DNA of 61,728 nucleotides from CAZFQG01 sp964520785. GTDB taxonomy: Bacteria > Planctomycetota > Planctomycetia > Pirellulales > Thermoguttaceae. Shown here one piece after another: positions 17,562 to 26,670 of the stretch (its first letter is position 1; each line of letters starts with the position of its first letter). The notes beneath the pieces were generated by a model. The model was not told the DNA's origin. It did not search any database and saw only the letters and a program-made list of their open reading frames with translations. The translations under genes and the position numbers were made by a program. The stretch spans positions 1-61,728 of the forward strand of contig CAZFQG010000009.1 of NCBI GenBank assembly GCA_964520785.1. The letters are read 5' to 3'.

Positions 17562-18425
17562 ATGCGAATTCCAAGACACTGGCGCTTCGCGGAACGTGCC
17601 GCGACGGGGCGCGACGGAATCGAACGGCAATTGAAGATATGGGGCTGGTCGTTTGACGGGATCGAGGCCGCCAGTCGTGCCGCCGCCGAACGGCTCGAAC
17701 GAGTGGTTGGCCGGCTTGTTCGCGGGGAATCGCTCGGGCAATACGAATATCTCGACGTTCCCCTGCGGGAAGAGGTGCTCGATGTCTTTCGCGCCTCCGG
17801 GGAGGAGTCCGCGGTCATCACCAGAAACCGCTATGGGGCAAAGGTGCTTAATACGGCCGACGTCTTGTTCGCCGACATCGACTTCGTCCCGCCGAAGCCG
17901 GCTGGTTTCTTCGATGCGATCGGCCTCCTCTTTTCAGCGAGGAAACGGCAAGAGAGGGCGGAAGAATCGCGACAGGCGACGCTGCGTCGGGTCGGAGAGT
18001 GGGCCGTACGAAACCCGGGCCGCGTCTTCCGCCTCTACCGGACGCACGCCGGCGTGCGATTACTCTTCACGGACCGCCGGTACGATCCCAATTCCGACGA
18101 AACGGCGGCGCTACTCGGCGAGTTGGGAAGCGATCCGCTTTATATCCGGCTGACCCGGAAACAGGAGTGCTTCCGTGCCAGGCTTTCGCCGAAACCGTGG
18201 CGTTGCGGCTGCGCGAGGCCGCCCCATTCCTTTCCGCGAGAGGGCAACTCCGCGGAAGCGGACCACGCGCGATGGCTCGGCGAATACGAATCGCGGATCT
18301 CCGGATTCTCGGTCTGTTCGTTGCTGGATACACCGGCGCCGCCGGAGCACGATGAACGGATCGAGCAGGTGATCGCCCTTCACGACGCGGAGACGGGAGT
18401 GGGAACGAATCTGCCGCTGGCGTAG
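17562..18425 (+). CDS. Conserved-looking protein of unknown function
   Basis: The 287-residue product has no signal peptide or membrane helix. It starts with MRIPRHWRFAE, followed by a helical segment containing WGWSFDGIEAASRAAAERL. A mixed alpha/beta part follows with VLFADIDFVPP (hydrophobic-Asp-x-Asp strand), FRLYRTHAGVRLLFTDRRYD, and near the end RARLSPKPWRCGCARPP with two cysteines. The spacing of the Asp pair and the Arg/His-containing strand faintly resembles archaeo-eukaryotic-type primase folds, but this is weak. ATG 17562 was chosen over a GTG two codons earlier. It faces the deacetylase-like gene divergently and converges on the polytopic membrane gene at 18492. Confidence 0.75.
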   Translation: MRIPRHWRFAERAATGRDGIERQLKIWGWSFDGIEAASRAAAERLERVVGRLVRGESLGQYEYLDVPLREEVLDVFRASGEESAVITRNRYGAKVLNTADVLFADIDFVPPKPAGFFDAIGLLFSARKRQERAEESRQATLRRVGEWAVRNPGRVFRLYRTHAGVRLLFTDRRYDPNSDETAALLGELGSDPLYIRLTRKQECFRARLSPKPWRCGCARPPHSFPREGNSAEADHARWLGEYESRISGFSVCSLLDTPAPPEHDERIEQVIALHDAETGVGTNLPLA

Positions 18426-18491
18426 TCGCCCCATGCTTCTTCAATCGGGCCTTCTCCGATTGGTCCCGCCCGGCCCGATACGCCGGATCGT

Positions 18492-20006
18492 CTATGCCAG
18501 GAAGAACAACCCCGTGCCGATTACGAGCCCGCAGCAGACGAGTAGGCCGATGCCGAGCTTGCGAGTCCTCCGCCGAAAACAGAGAAGGGCACCGGCGAGC
18601 AACAGCAGGGCCGGGACGAGGATGACGACCCAGACAACGGGTCTGCCTTGGGCCGCGGTGGCGCCGGTGGCGGCCTCTTGGGCCACCGCGTGCAGTCCGA
18701 CCAACTCGTGCGCCTGATCGAGCGTTTCGCGATACTGAGAGTCTTGAAACGCGCGCGGAATGAGGATTCCCATCAACACGCACAGCGCAATGGCGCCGAG
18801 AATCAGACGGCCTCGCATCTTTCCCTCGGTCGCCACGTCGAGCCTCAGTATCCCATAGACGAAGGTGATCAACGACAGGAGGCCGCCGAAGCCCAGCCCC
18901 GCCACCAGAAGCCGGTCTCGGATTTCAATTCCCCTCCAACTCTCTTTGAGCAACTCGTTCGTCCGGTTGTCGAACTTGACGAGCGCAAAGAGCTGGACCA
19001 TCGGTCCGACGGAGGTCTGAATCCGCTGCTGGAACTTCTCGACGACGATTTCCCTCTCGAGCGATTCCCGTGGCAATCCGACCGCCGCCTGTTGGGCTTT
19101 CTCCCCCATGTACAGTCCGACATAATCGTTCACCGCGGTTTCCAGCGCCGCCTTCAGGGCGTTTTCGCATTCGAGATCCGTGGTAAACGGACCGACCTTG
19201 ACCACCGTCTGATAGACGCCGTCGACCTTTCCGGACGGTCGTGAAATCCATTCCGGAACCGGTGGAAGCGGCTCGACCTCCTCCTCCGTGGCGATCTCGT
19301 TGTGCTTCTCGGCGACCGCGCGGCCGATGACCTTTCCCAAGGCGGTGATCAACCCCGACTCGGACGTCCCCTGGGGAAGCTCGTCGTTGACCGTTTTTTC
19401 CAGCGCCAAAAGCGCCTCTTCACCCGAGATGTTGTTCGGGAGTTCGGAGTCGATCGCGTTGGCCAGGGCCTTGACGATGAGTCCGAACGTCGTCACGGAG
19501 GAGTTGACCGGAACCGTGATTTTTTTCGCGGCCTCCAGCGCCACGTTCCCGGCGGTAGTCGAGGCGGCGCGATGCGCGGAGGGTCCGCTGCCGGCCGCCT
19601 CGGCCCGCGGAGGAGACGTTGCTTCCCCTTCGCCCGTTTCGCCGGTGGTCGTTTCAGCGGTATTTCGGCCTTGCGCCCCCTCTATCTCCGGCCGTTGCTC
19701 AAGGGAACCCGTCCCTTCGTCCAACGCGATCGTCATCGGTTCGGGCAGAGAACGGAGAACGGTAGGACGAGGCGCGACGTTCCTCTGGCCGTTGCCGATC
19801 AGAGAGACACGCGTTTCGTCCATCTCGACCGTTCGCACCACCGTGAAGAAGGCGGCTCCCAGCAACAGGATGACTAACGGAAAACCGACCAGGACCAGGC
19901 CGATCGGCCACGTGCCGCGGCGGAACAACAGGACGAACCCGGCCGCGAGAATCCCGAAAAGTCCGAGAAGAAACGCCAAACCGAGAATACCGATACCAAC
20001 GGCCAT
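18492..20006 (-). CDS. Polytopic membrane protein of the kinase operon, function unknown
   Basis: The 504-residue product has two hydrophobic helices at the amino end (residues about 3-28 and 33-58). A long extracytoplasmic or cytoplasmic domain (60-370) follows, with a low-complexity stretch of Glu, Thr, Ala and Pro. Four more helices close the protein (about 375-400, 412-430, 445-470, 478-500). The middle domain contains GVYQTVVKVGPFTTDLECENALKAAL and a conserved-looking VGPMVQLFALVKFDNRT segment. The start is ATG 20006 with GGGGAT upstream. Its gene begins 11 bases after the kinase stop, so it is the last gene of that operon and a candidate substrate or sensor partner. No family was recognised. 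Confidence 0.8.
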   Translation of the reverse strand: MAVGIGILGLAFLLGLFGILAAGFVLLFRRGTWPIGLVLVGFPLVILLLGAAFFTVVRTVEMDETRVSLIGNGQRNVAPRPTVLRSLPEPMTIALDEGTGSLEQRPEIEGAQGRNTAETTTGETGEGEATSPPRAEAAGSGPSAHRAASTTAGNVALEAAKKITVPVNSSVTTFGLIVKALANAIDSELPNNISGEEALLALEKTVNDELPQGTSESGLITALGKVIGRAVAEKHNEIATEEEVEPLPPVPEWISRPSGKVDGVYQTVVKVGPFTTDLECENALKAALETAVNDYVGLYMGEKAQQAAVGLPRESLEREIVVEKFQQRIQTSVGPMVQLFALVKFDNRTNELLKESWRGIEIRDRLLVAGLGFGGLLSLITFVYGILRLDVATEGKMRGRLILGAIALCVLMGILIPRAFQDSQYRETLDQAHELVGLHAVAQEAATGATAAQGRPVVWVVILVPALLLLAGALLCFRRRTRKLGIGLLVCCGLVIGTGLFFLA

Positions 20007-20017
20007 GAGACGATCCC

Positions 20018-21997
20018 CTATCTATCGATGTGACACGGCTGCGTTCGTCGCTGCCAGGGCGCGGCGAACTGCGCGGATGCCGAAATGACCACCGCGAGCA
20101 TGATCAACCAGCGGTGCGGGAACTGCCACAACATGGAAACGCCCATCGCGACGATCGCCGAACCGAGCAACGCGGAAAGCTTCACCCGGGCTCGCCGGAG
20201 CGGATCGGTCTGCCGCCACCACCGGATGAGGAAGAACAGGGTCGCGAATACCGTCATGTGCGCCAGGAGGGAAGGATTCCCCGGGGCGTCGAAAAACTCC
20301 CTCGGCAGGTTCCAGCCGACCTCCAGAACGTTGTGCAACGAGCCGAAGGGCAGGTCTACCTTGAGAAACTGGGCGATCGCCCACGACCATGCTCCCAGGC
20401 CGATACCAACGATCATGAGTAGAAAACGGCGAACGAGGCCGTCACCCTCGCTTCCTTCCCAGAACTTGGATATGGTCAAAAGGGTCCAGGAACCCGCCGT
20501 TCCCACCAGAAACAACCAGCCGCACTGGTTCTCCGTCGGGAAGTCGCCGAAAAAGGTGCTCAGTACCGCGCTGACGAAACACATCGCCGCCGCCGCGAAG
20601 GCCGAAAGGAGCAGCGACCCGAGCCACTGCGAGCAGCGGACCTCGAAGGGGGGTAAAACGAGCGCCGGCATCGACGACTCCCCCCGGCACGACCACGCGG
20701 GAAGCCCCTTGCCGGAGCGGTGCCGCCGGTTCGCCCCGTCATCGCGGGGCGGGGCACTCGCGCCGGAGGCCTCCGGCGCGGCCGGCGGGGAATTCGGCGC
20801 GGCCGGCGGGGGATTCGGCGGAGGAGACGCGGAAATATAAGGGGACGGTGCTTGAGGCGACACGATCGCGCGGATGATCCGATAGCCGGCGTAGAAGACC
20901 AGGATACACAGCAACGGACCCAGCCAGACGCCGGTCGTCGCCATGAGGAAAAGGACTAGCAGAACCAGCAGGACGATCTTCGTCGGTTTGTTAAGCCGCA
21001 ATTCTGAGACGGCCCTGCGAAGCTCGTAGACGATGCTCCGGAACTCCCCAAGGAACGGATCCTCGTGCGGTGCATTGATGGGGGGCGGCTTCGGAATGCC
21101 CGCGGCCGACCCGTGCGCCGCGCGCGGCTGGTCTTCGGCGTATCCTCCGGGAATCGCGGCGAGCATCTCCCTGGCCGAGGCGTAGCGTTTGGCGGGGTCT
21201 TTCTGGAGAGCCTTCTGGACGATCGAACGATACGGCTCCGGCAGCGCCGAGACATCCGGCGCGGCGGTCAGGTGCTTCATCAGCACTTCCCCGATGCTCT
21301 CTCCCTCGAAGGGCACCCGGCCGGTAATCATCTCGTAGAGGATGATACCCAGGGCGTAGATGTCTATTTCTTTCCCGTAGCGACCGTTGGCGACTTCCGG
21401 GGCCATATAGTGGACCGTGCCGACGCTCTCCGTCTGGCCGCTACGCTTGCTGCACGAAACGAATTTGGAAAGTCCGTAATCGCCGATTTCGACGCGGCCC
21501 TCGTCGGAAAAGAGGTTGCCGGGCTTCAAATCGCGATGGACGACGCCGTGGTCGTGCAGATAGGCGGTTCCGGCGGCGGCGCCGCGGAACCACCTCACGA
21601 CGTCCTCCATCGGCATCCCGTTGGGATACTCGGCGAGGACTTCCTCGAGGCTCTTGCCGGCGACGAATTCCATGACGACCCAGTGGTCGCCCCGTTCATC
21701 CTCCCGGATGTCGAAAATGGTCAGAAGGTTCGGGTGCTTGAGATTCAAGCATTGCTTGATGCCGCGCAGCTCGATGTCGAGGTTGCGGCGGATGAGTTTC
21801 AAAGCGACGTCCTTGCCGGCGTCGCTCCGCGCGAAATAGACCTCGCCGAATCCGCCGTGACCGATCCCGCGTTTGATGGTGTACCCCTCAAGGGGGCGGT
21901 CGCCCGCGGCGTATTCAAAACGCGCGGCGCGAACGGGGGACGCCTTTTCGGCATCGCGTTGCGCGCCGGGCGAATCTATTGTCCCTTCTTGATTCAT
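20018..21997 (-). CDS. Hanks-type serine/threonine protein kinase with membrane domain
   Basis: The 659-residue protein carries a complete kinase domain (residues 39-300): glycine loop GIGHGGFGEVY, Lys67 in VALKLI, catalytic loop HRDLKPGN (154-161), DYG in place of DFG (173-175), and MAPE (198-201). A Pro/Ala-rich linker and about six membrane helices follow, an anchor arrangement common in PknB-like kinases. The ATG at 21997 overlaps the stop of the FHA gene (TAATG), so the two are translationally coupled. An alternative ATG five codons upstream lies inside the FHA gene. With the FHA protein and two membrane proteins it forms one operon, probably a phospho-signalling unit. Confidence 0.95.
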   Translation of the reverse strand: MNQEGTIDSPGAQRDAEKASPVRAARFEYAAGDRPLEGYTIKRGIGHGGFGEVYFARSDAGKDVALKLIRRNLDIELRGIKQCLNLKHPNLLTIFDIREDERGDHWVVMEFVAGKSLEEVLAEYPNGMPMEDVVRWFRGAAAGTAYLHDHGVVHRDLKPGNLFSDEGRVEIGDYGLSKFVSCSKRSGQTESVGTVHYMAPEVANGRYGKEIDIYALGIILYEMITGRVPFEGESIGEVLMKHLTAAPDVSALPEPYRSIVQKALQKDPAKRYASAREMLAAIPGGYAEDQPRAAHGSAAGIPKPPPINAPHEDPFLGEFRSIVYELRRAVSELRLNKPTKIVLLVLLVLFLMATTGVWLGPLLCILVFYAGYRIIRAIVSPQAPSPYISASPPPNPPPAAPNSPPAAPEASGASAPPRDDGANRRHRSGKGLPAWSCRGESSMPALVLPPFEVRCSQWLGSLLLSAFAAAAMCFVSAVLSTFFGDFPTENQCGWLFLVGTAGSWTLLTISKFWEGSEGDGLVRRFLLMIVGIGLGAWSWAIAQFLKVDLPFGSLHNVLEVGWNLPREFFDAPGNPSLLAHMTVFATLFFLIRWWRQTDPLRRARVKLSALLGSAIVAMGVSMLWQFPHRWLIMLAVVISASAQFAAPWQRRTQPCHIDR

Positions 21998-22680
21998 TAG
22001 GACACTCCCCATTCTTCCAGGCTAAATGAAAACTCTTCGCCAGTGACGCGCGAATTCAACGTGACGCTTCCGCGGTCACCACATGGCTTTCCGTCGATCT
22101 CTATGTCGCCCCACGCACGACAAAACAAGTCTTGATGATTCCTGTGCAAAACAACTTGATTCTTCCAGCGGCGGCATCCGACGTGGCAGTCGGCCGTCGG
22201 TCCCAGGATGCATAAGTCCGCCATCAGGATTACGCCGTCCGTCGAAGGGTCGGTCCGGTGCGGACTGAGGAAATCGAGGCGAGCCGTCAGGCTCAGTGGA
22301 TTCGGTTGGCGGAAACGCATCGCCACTGCTCGACCCAACCGAATTCGGCTTCCGTCCGTTAGAAGCGCGATCCGCCGAACCGGCTTGTCGTTGATCCAAA
22401 CGTCACGGAGTGCTTCAATGCAATATCCCGTGTCATCGCGCATGATCCTCGCGTGCTGCTTGGAAAGATCGCCCATCACGGGGATCTCTATCTCCCTTTC
22501 CCTGGGGGGTCGGCCGATCGTGGCTTTGTTCTTCAGGCAAACCCAGTATCCGCCGACCCCGTCAATCCAGAGGAGAAACCCGCTCGCGCCGTGTTGTGAT
22601 GAAGACGGTGTCATGCGTTCTATTGTCGCAAATCCGGGAGGGATTAGCCAGTCGGACGCGGGGGTGCAACTCCCACTCAT
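21997..22680 (-). CDS. FHA-domain protein
   Basis: The 227-residue product has an FHA-type core: KATIGRPPREREIEIPV with Gly-Arg, DLSKQHARI with the Ser-x-x-His motif, and later VWINDKPVRR with the conserved Asn. FHA domains bind phosphothreonine peptides, so this protein is likely a reader for the kinase encoded next to it. The carboxy-terminal half (130-227) has several Cys and His residues (CHVGCRRWKN) and may be a second beta-sandwich. ATG 22680 sits six bases after the upstream stop with AAGGGG before it; ATG 22614 is an alternative that keeps the whole FHA core. Confidence 0.88.
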   Translation of the reverse strand: MSGSCTPASDWLIPPGFATIERMTPSSSQHGASGFLLWIDGVGGYWVCLKNKATIGRPPREREIEIPVMGDLSKQHARIMRDDTGYCIEALRDVWINDKPVRRIALLTDGSRIRLGRAVAMRFRQPNPLSLTARLDFLSPHRTDPSTDGVILMADLCILGPTADCHVGCRRWKNQVVLHRNHQDLFCRAWGDIEIDGKPCGDRGSVTLNSRVTGEEFSFSLEEWGVS

Positions 22681-22686
22681 GGGGCG

Positions 22687-23499
22687 CTATTTCCCCTTTG
22701 CGACATCGGTCTCGGCCGGCTTCAGCGACTCCGCCGGGGTCCCGAAATACTCCGCGACCTTCTCTACGATATCCTCCGGGGCCACATTCTCCAGCGGGAT
22801 TTCATCGTGAAATCGCGTTTCGGCGCTGGCCAGCCGTTCGGCGACGCTCAATCGGGTCCGCAGGTCGGAGACCAACTCCTTCACGCGACCGAGATTCGTG
22901 TCGTCGAAATGGTACTTGTTGCCGGCCTCGGTGGCGGAAACCACTTGGAGCCGCGCTTCGAGGTTCTCGATCTCGACGAGGAGCTGACTCCGCGAGGCAA
23001 GCATGTTCTCGAGCTTCTGACGCGCCGCTTCGAGACTGCGGCTGCGAGCTTCGCGGATTGACCTGAGGCTCTCCAGAGTCGCGTCATTCGTCTGATACCG
23101 CTCGAAACGGTTCGCCAAATCCTGTTTGACCTGGCTGACGGTGTAGATCCGGCCGGAATAGGTGTAAGCCTCTTTACCGGATTCGAGATCTGATTTCAGA
23201 CGCAACATGTCTTCCTTGTCCTTCGCCGCTTTCTTCTCGGCGGCCTCGATCTGGTTCTCGAGCCGCTCCACCTCGACTTCCTCGCGCGCAATGATGTGCA
23301 TGTTCTTGCGGACCTCCGGAACAATGTCGCGGATCATGTTCCGCGCCCGCTTCAATTGGAATTCGATCGGAATCGCGTCCTGAACCGACTCCTGAACAGA
23401 CGCGGCGGAAGTCCTCACATAACTCTTGGCATTCGTGGCATGATAAAGGACCACCAGCACAAGGACGACACCCCCTCCAATGAGTACTTTCTTGAACAT
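22687..23499 (-). CDS. Membrane-anchored coiled-coil protein of the kinase operon
   Basis: The 270-residue product has one amino-terminal membrane helix (KVLIGGGVVLVLVVLYHAT, residues 4-22). A long highly charged helical region (about 45-235) follows, with Leu/Glu/Arg heptad patterns that predict coiled coils, and then a short acidic tail. It is probably anchored in the inner membrane with the coiled coil outside or facing the wall. The start chosen is ATG 23499 after GGGAGAGAAGAA; a frame extends 17 codons upstream without a ribosome site. It is the first gene of the four-gene operon ending in the kinase and a polytopic protein, and may be its substrate or scaffold. Confidence 0.83.
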   Translation of the reverse strand: MFKKVLIGGGVVLVLVVLYHATNAKSYVRTSAASVQESVQDAIPIEFQLKRARNMIRDIVPEVRKNMHIIAREEVEVERLENQIEAAEKKAAKDKEDMLRLKSDLESGKEAYTYSGRIYTVSQVKQDLANRFERYQTNDATLESLRSIREARSRSLEAARQKLENMLASRSQLLVEIENLEARLQVVSATEAGNKYHFDDTNLGRVKELVSDLRTRLSVAERLASAETRFHDEIPLENVAPEDIVEKVAEYFGTPAESLKPAETDVAKGK

Positions 23500-23653
23500 T
23501 TCTTCTCTCCCGACATTAAACACTTTGCACTTTTGCCCGTAACGGGGCAATGGAACGTTATCCGACTAAGAAGTTATTCGCGACGGGAAAACGTATATTG
23601 GGAAAACTTCCTCTGAAGTCCTCGTGACGATCGGGAGAAGGGCGCGAAACGAC

Positions 23654-25117
23654 TCATTGCTCCCTCTCACCGCCGAGCGCCGACGAACGAATCGCCGCCA
23701 GAGCGGCTTTTGTCACCGCTCCCACGGACGTCTTCGCGGAAAGAAGGGAGCGGAGGATCGCGGTCTTCCGAGGGGTGGCCGGGGGATACGGAAGCGACGG
23801 GTCGAAAATCGTGCTCTGCCGCAGAACTGCCTTGGCGTTGGAAAACGTTTCAAAACCCCATCGCCCGTGGTATTTTCCCATGCCGCTAAGGCCGACTCCA
23901 CCGAAGGGGAGTCCCGGGACGGCGCAGTGCAGCACCGTCTGGTTTTCCGAGGCCGCGCCGGACGAGGTTTCGCGGAAAACCCGATGCGCGATCCTCCGCT
24001 CTGCGGCGAACACATACAGAGCCAGCGGCTTCTCCCGGGCGTTGACGAAGCGGATCGCCTGGTCCACGTCGGCGACCTTCAGTACCGGCAAAATCGGACC
24101 GAATATCTCCTCTTGCATCACCGGGCTGTCCGGATCGACGTCCCGGAGGACCGTGGGACTCATGTACCGGTCCGAAGGATCGGACGCGCCCCCGGTCACC
24201 ACGGTCTGACCCCGCAACAATCCGGCGAGTCGTTCGAAATGGCCCGGGTTGATAATCCTGCCGTAGTCGGGCGATTTCCGCGGGTTCTCACCGTAGAAAC
24301 CGCGGATAGTCGCGGTGAGTTCGTCGAGCAGCCGCTCGTAAACCTCCGCGTGGGCCAGGACGTAGTCGGGCGCGACGCAGGTCTGGCCGGCGTTCATGAA
24401 CCGACCCGAAACGATCCGCCTCGCGGCGACGCCGAGCCTGGCGGACTTATCGACGATACAAGGAGACTTGCCCCCAAGCTCCAGCGTGACCGGCGTCAAG
24501 TGCTTCGCCGCGGCCGACAATACGATCCGCGCGACGCGGTCTCCGCCGGTGTAGAATATCTTGTCGTACCGCTGGCCGAGAAGGCCGTCATGATCGCGCT
24601 CCTCCGATTCGTTCGTAACGTAAAACGCCGCGGGATCAAGATATTCCGGCAGGTACTTCAGAATCGCGCCGAAGACCGTCGCGGCGGCCGGCGGCGGCTT
24701 GATCAGGGCGACGTTGCCCGCCGCGACGCACGGGATTAGCGGGCCGAGCGTCAACTGGACGGGATAATTCCACGCGCCGAGAATCAGGCAGACCCCCAAG
24801 GGTTCCCATTGAATCCAAGCCGAACCCGGTTGCACGAACGCCGGGGCGCGAACCTTCTTCGGTCGGGACCATGCGGCCAGATGCGCCAGCGCATGATCGA
24901 TCTCAAGAACGCAAAGTCCGATTTCCGAAAGGGCCGCTTCGCCACGCGGCTTGCGGAGATCTTCGTAAAGGGCCTCGCAAAACTTCGATTCCCTTTCCAA
25001 CAGCATCCGCTTCAAAGCGGCCAGTTGGGCCCGCCGCCACGCAAGCGGCCGGGTGACTCCGGACTGGAAAACCGCTCGCAACGCGGCAACCCGTTCGGAT
25101 AGCGAAATGACGTGCAT
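23654..25117 (-). CDS. Aldehyde dehydrogenase (class 3-like)
   Basis: The 487-residue enzyme has the compact ALDH architecture of class 3/coniferyl or fatty aldehyde dehydrogenases. These oxidise hydrophobic aldehydes with NAD(P)+. Visible elements are the Rossmann segment IFYTGGDRVARIVL, the catalytic base in LELGGKSP, and the nucleophile in NAGQTCVAPDYV. EIFGPILPVL and the carboxy-terminal FGGVGLSGMGKYHG follow. The cofactor segment that normally reads KPSE is KPPPAAATVF here: Lys kept, Ser-Glu lost. A hydrophobic carboxy tail of class 3 membrane-bound enzymes is absent, so it is probably soluble. The ATG at 25117 faces the next gene divergently. Confidence 0.9.
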   Translation of the reverse strand: MHVISLSERVAALRAVFQSGVTRPLAWRRAQLAALKRMLLERESKFCEALYEDLRKPRGEAALSEIGLCVLEIDHALAHLAAWSRPKKVRAPAFVQPGSAWIQWEPLGVCLILGAWNYPVQLTLGPLIPCVAAGNVALIKPPPAAATVFGAILKYLPEYLDPAAFYVTNESEERDHDGLLGQRYDKIFYTGGDRVARIVLSAAAKHLTPVTLELGGKSPCIVDKSARLGVAARRIVSGRFMNAGQTCVAPDYVLAHAEVYERLLDELTATIRGFYGENPRKSPDYGRIINPGHFERLAGLLRGQTVVTGGASDPSDRYMSPTVLRDVDPDSPVMQEEIFGPILPVLKVADVDQAIRFVNAREKPLALYVFAAERRIAHRVFRETSSGAASENQTVLHCAVPGLPFGGVGLSGMGKYHGRWGFETFSNAKAVLRQSTIFDPSLPYPPATPRKTAILRSLLSAKTSVGAVTKAALAAIRSSALGGEREQ

Positions 25118-25602
25118 CGATCGTTCCTCCTCGCGCGCGGCACTGCCGGTGAATCGGTCCGGCCGTTGAAACCCAAGAACGCGTCGGGGAAGGAATCCCG
25201 TTACTCACCGGAGCCGGGCAAGGACGCCAAGAAGCACGCCCCGGAAGATCCACCGCGCGGTTCTCAAGCAATGTAATCTTAAACACCGATTTTCGAAGTT
25301 GCAACAAGGGCGACTTAAGATCGATCGAAACTCCTCCGTTCCTTATCTGAAACGGTTCACCAACCCGGACGGACCGGTCCAGGACCGCCGGTTCGTCGTT
25401 TTCTACCGAGAACAACCGGCATTCCCCCCTCGGAACGGGTTTGACAGGGCCGGTTTTCGGGACCATACTTTGTCGTACTCCCGTGTCGAGAGTGGAGGAT
25501 TCCTCGCGGGCCACGCGTCGCCGGCCGGCCCGTCGGGAACCACTTTCCGCCCCGTGTTTTTTCCCTCCCCCTTTGTTGACATCTGATCGAGGAGACAGAG
25601 AA
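25118..25602. other. Divergent intergenic region
   Basis: No supported gene. It holds the plus-strand promoter candidate at 25441-25469 for the TIM-barrel gene. A stretch near 25270-25330 is more A/T-rich than average and could contain the aldehyde dehydrogenase promoter, but no clear pair of hexamers was found on that strand. Confidence 0.55.
25441..25469 (+). promoter_or_regulatory. Sigma-70-like promoter upstream of the TIM-barrel gene
   Basis: TTGACA at 25441-25446, a 17-base spacer, and CATACT at 25464-25469. The predicted transcript would start about 125 bases before the ATG at 25603. Confidence 0.55.
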
Positions 25603-26571
25603 ATGACTTCTGAAATGGATCGTCGCGCGTTTTTGGGAACTTCGGCGCTCATCGGCGCCGGACTCTTGACCGGCAACCGTGCGAGCGGGGCCGAATTCAA
25701 AACGACGCTGAAAAAAGCGCTTATCGGCAAACCGACCGAGGATACGCTGAAATCGTGGAAGGCGGCCGGTTTCGACGGGATCGAATCCAACGATCGGGCG
25801 GTCTCGCTCGCCGACGCAGCGGCCGCGCGGGTCAGGGCCGAGAAGATCGGCATGGACATTCAGTCGATGCTCTGGGGATGGGCGAACTTCAATGACGCCG
25901 ATCCGGCCAAGGTGAAGGCTTGTCTGGCGGAAATCGAGCACTCCTTGAATGCCTGCCGGGAGTACGGCGCCACGGCGCTGCTTCTGGTACCTTGCCGCGT
26001 CGGCGGGATGGACATGCCGCTCCCCTGGGAGTTCGACATCGAGTTCGACGAAGAAACGCTGATGGTCTCGAAGGTCGCTTCCGGCGACAACTCCAAGTAC
26101 CAGGCCTACATCGACGCCCAAAACCATGCGACCAAGGCCTCCATCGAAGCGGTGAAGAGCCTCATCGACGTCGCCGAACAGACCGGCGTCGTCATCGCCC
26201 TGGAAAACGTCTGGAACAACCTTTGGGTCAAACCGAAGTTCTTCAAGGCCTTCATCGCCTCTTTCGACAGCCCTTGGGTCCAGGCGTATTACGACATCGG
26301 CAACCACGTCCGCTACGCCGATCCGGTCGAGTGGATCGAAACGCTTGGAAAGCTCATTTGCCGCATCCACGTCAAGGACTTCAAGTTGGACCGGTCGAAG
26401 GGGGCCGGAGGCGATTTCGTCGATATCCGCAACGGAAGCGTCGACTGGCCGGCCGTGCGGAAGGCTCTGGACGACGTCGGTTATAACGGCTGGATGACCA
26501 TCGAAGGCAGCGGGGGCCTGTCGCTGGAGCAGCAAAGCGAATACCTGGACCTGATCATCGCCGGGAAGTAG
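25603..26571 (+). CDS. Tat-exported xylose-isomerase-like TIM-barrel protein
   Basis: The 322-residue product begins with a twin-arginine signal (MDRRAFLGTSALIGAGLL, then RASGAEF). A sugar phosphate isomerase/epimerase-like barrel follows. Typical elements are a first helix AAGFDGIESND, the metal-ligand Glu in VIALENVWNN, the later Asp in YYDIGNHVRYA, His in CRIHVKDFKL, and Glu in WMTIEGSGG. Such proteins isomerise or epimerise sugars, inositols or related keto compounds, and exported copies are frequent in planctomycetes. The ATG at 25603 follows GAGGAGACAG. A longer frame upstream has no signal and was not used. A clear terminator follows the stop. Confidence 0.9.
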   Translation: MTSEMDRRAFLGTSALIGAGLLTGNRASGAEFKTTLKKALIGKPTEDTLKSWKAAGFDGIESNDRAVSLADAAAARVRAEKIGMDIQSMLWGWANFNDADPAKVKACLAEIEHSLNACREYGATALLLVPCRVGGMDMPLPWEFDIEFDEETLMVSKVASGDNSKYQAYIDAQNHATKASIEAVKSLIDVAEQTGVVIALENVWNNLWVKPKFFKAFIASFDSPWVQAYYDIGNHVRYADPVEWIETLGKLICRIHVKDFKLDRSKGAGGDFVDIRNGSVDWPAVRKALDDVGYNGWMTIEGSGGLSLEQQSEYLDLIIAGK

Positions 26572-26603
26572 TAATCGGACTTTCCGTCCTCAAGAAACGG
26601 AAG

Positions 26604-26636
26604 AACCGTTCCCGAACAACGCATCCGGGAACGGTT
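26604..26636 (+). terminator. Rho-independent terminator after the TIM-barrel gene
   Basis: An 11-base perfect stem, AACCGTTCCCG at 26604-26614 and CGGGAACGGTT at 26626-26636, with an 11-base loop, followed by TCTTTCTTGTTTTG. It lies between convergent genes and may also act, more weakly, for the minus-strand thioredoxin gene. Confidence 0.88.
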
Positions 26637-26670
26637 TCTTTCTTGTTTTGTTTGCGTGGACTTTCGAACG

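Noticed and set aside
23624..24739. A 371-codon plus-strand frame opposite the aldehyde dehydrogenase
   Set aside because: Antisense to a clear ALDH with catalytic residues.
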